Shown here piece by piece: positions 63,904-64,000 of a DNA stretch of 64,000 bases (the stretch's first letter is position 1; each line of letters starts with the position of its first letter). The stretch is taken from NCBI GenBank assembly GCA_963735005.1, contig CAVTJA010000010.1, forward strand, positions 186,001-250,000, given 5' to 3'. The translations under genes and the position numbers were made by a program. The stretch is from WTKG01 sp963735005 (GTDB taxonomy: Bacteria; Actinomycetota; Actinomycetes; Actinomycetales; Demequinaceae). The notes beneath the pieces are model-generated. The model had not been told where the DNA came from. It saw only the letters and a program-made list of their open reading frames with translations, and made no database searches.

Positions 63904-64000
63904 CCGGACACGCGCTCGTCGTGGGCGAGGCGTTGATCGACGAAGTTCGTCAGCTTGACGGGTCTCAGGAGGCCCACGTTGGCGGATCCCCAGCGAACGT
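63900..64000 (+). CDS. PfkB-family carbohydrate kinase (partial, 5' end only)
   Basis: Starts at a GTG overlapping the xseB stop (GTGA) and runs off the window. The visible 33 residues (GHALVVGEALIDEV, GSQEAHVGGSPANV) match the N-terminus of PfkB sugar kinases such as fructokinase or ribokinase, with the GEALID strand and the substrate-binding GGSPANV motif. Confidence 0.85.
   Translation, partial: MTGHALVVGEALIDEVRQLDGSQEAHVGGSPAN

Overview
The window is high-GC DNA from an actinobacterium. The evidence is strong GC bias at third codon positions, frequent GTG starts, a sigE-rseA-htrA-tatB locus, DUF3117 and 13E12/HNH proteins, VanW and LAETG-type surface proteins, and a dapC-fdx / dapD-dapE-LOG gene order like that of Mycobacterium. 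The carbohydrate and peptide ABC operons and the gene style suggest Micrococcales (Demequina/Cellulomonas-like), but this placement is an inference. No rRNA, tRNA, CRISPR array, replication origin or insertion sequence was found.

Region by region. (1) 1-10.2 kb: a minus-strand uronate/oligosaccharide utilisation operon. In order of transcription it holds a DUF2264 protein, an ABC substrate-binding lipoprotein, two permeases, a YesL-like membrane protein, a GH88 unsaturated uronyl hydrolase, an FAH-family hydrolase and an IolB/KduI isomerase cut by the window edge. A divergent DeoR/LacI hybrid regulator faces it across a 356-bp control region with CGAAC-like boxes phased at exactly 10 bp. (2) 10.2-19.2 kb: YihY/BrkB membrane protein, trpS, hipBA, an ECF sigma/anti-sigma pair with a Yx(FWY)xxD lipoprotein, DUF2231, a lipoprotein and a NatAB-type ABC exporter. 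(3) 19.2-28.0 kb: a polymorphic-toxin island. It holds a 1779-aa secreted RHS protein ending in a NucA/NucB-like DNase with an SMI1/KNR4 immunity gene, then two orphan toxin/immunity pairs. The 3' end of the natB-like gene and the RHS pre-toxin linker are both duplicated here, giving two tandem 'linker-toxin-immunity-natB end' units. (4) 28-46.6 kb: conserved actinobacterial housekeeping genes (tatB, htrA, rseA, sigE, methyltransferase, DUF3117, HNH, LOG, dapE, dapD, gltA, dapC, ferredoxin, VanW protein, typA). (5) 46.7-48.3 kb: two surface/secreted proteins. One has a disrupted 23-unit TPSY repeat and a LAETG anchor, with two perfect CRP/GlxR-like palindromes upstream. (6) 48.4-54.9 kb: ychF, a small secreted protein, and a tightly coupled four-gene operon (Lgt-like enzyme, proline-rich membrane protein, MJ0619/Tes-like radical SAM protein, small membrane protein), then rmuC. 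(7) 54.9-60.3 kb: a peptide/opine-type ABC operon. (8) 60.5-64 kb: ispH, xseA, a variant leucine-rich-repeat protein, xseB and the start of a PfkB sugar kinase.

Quality caveat: several otherwise well-conserved genes (htrA, the gene at 49684, the lgt-like gene three times, rmuC, the TPSY repeat gene) carry single-base indels. Most lie in short G/C runs. Residual sequencing or assembly error is the simplest explanation for most of them, and they should be checked before any gene is called a pseudogene.
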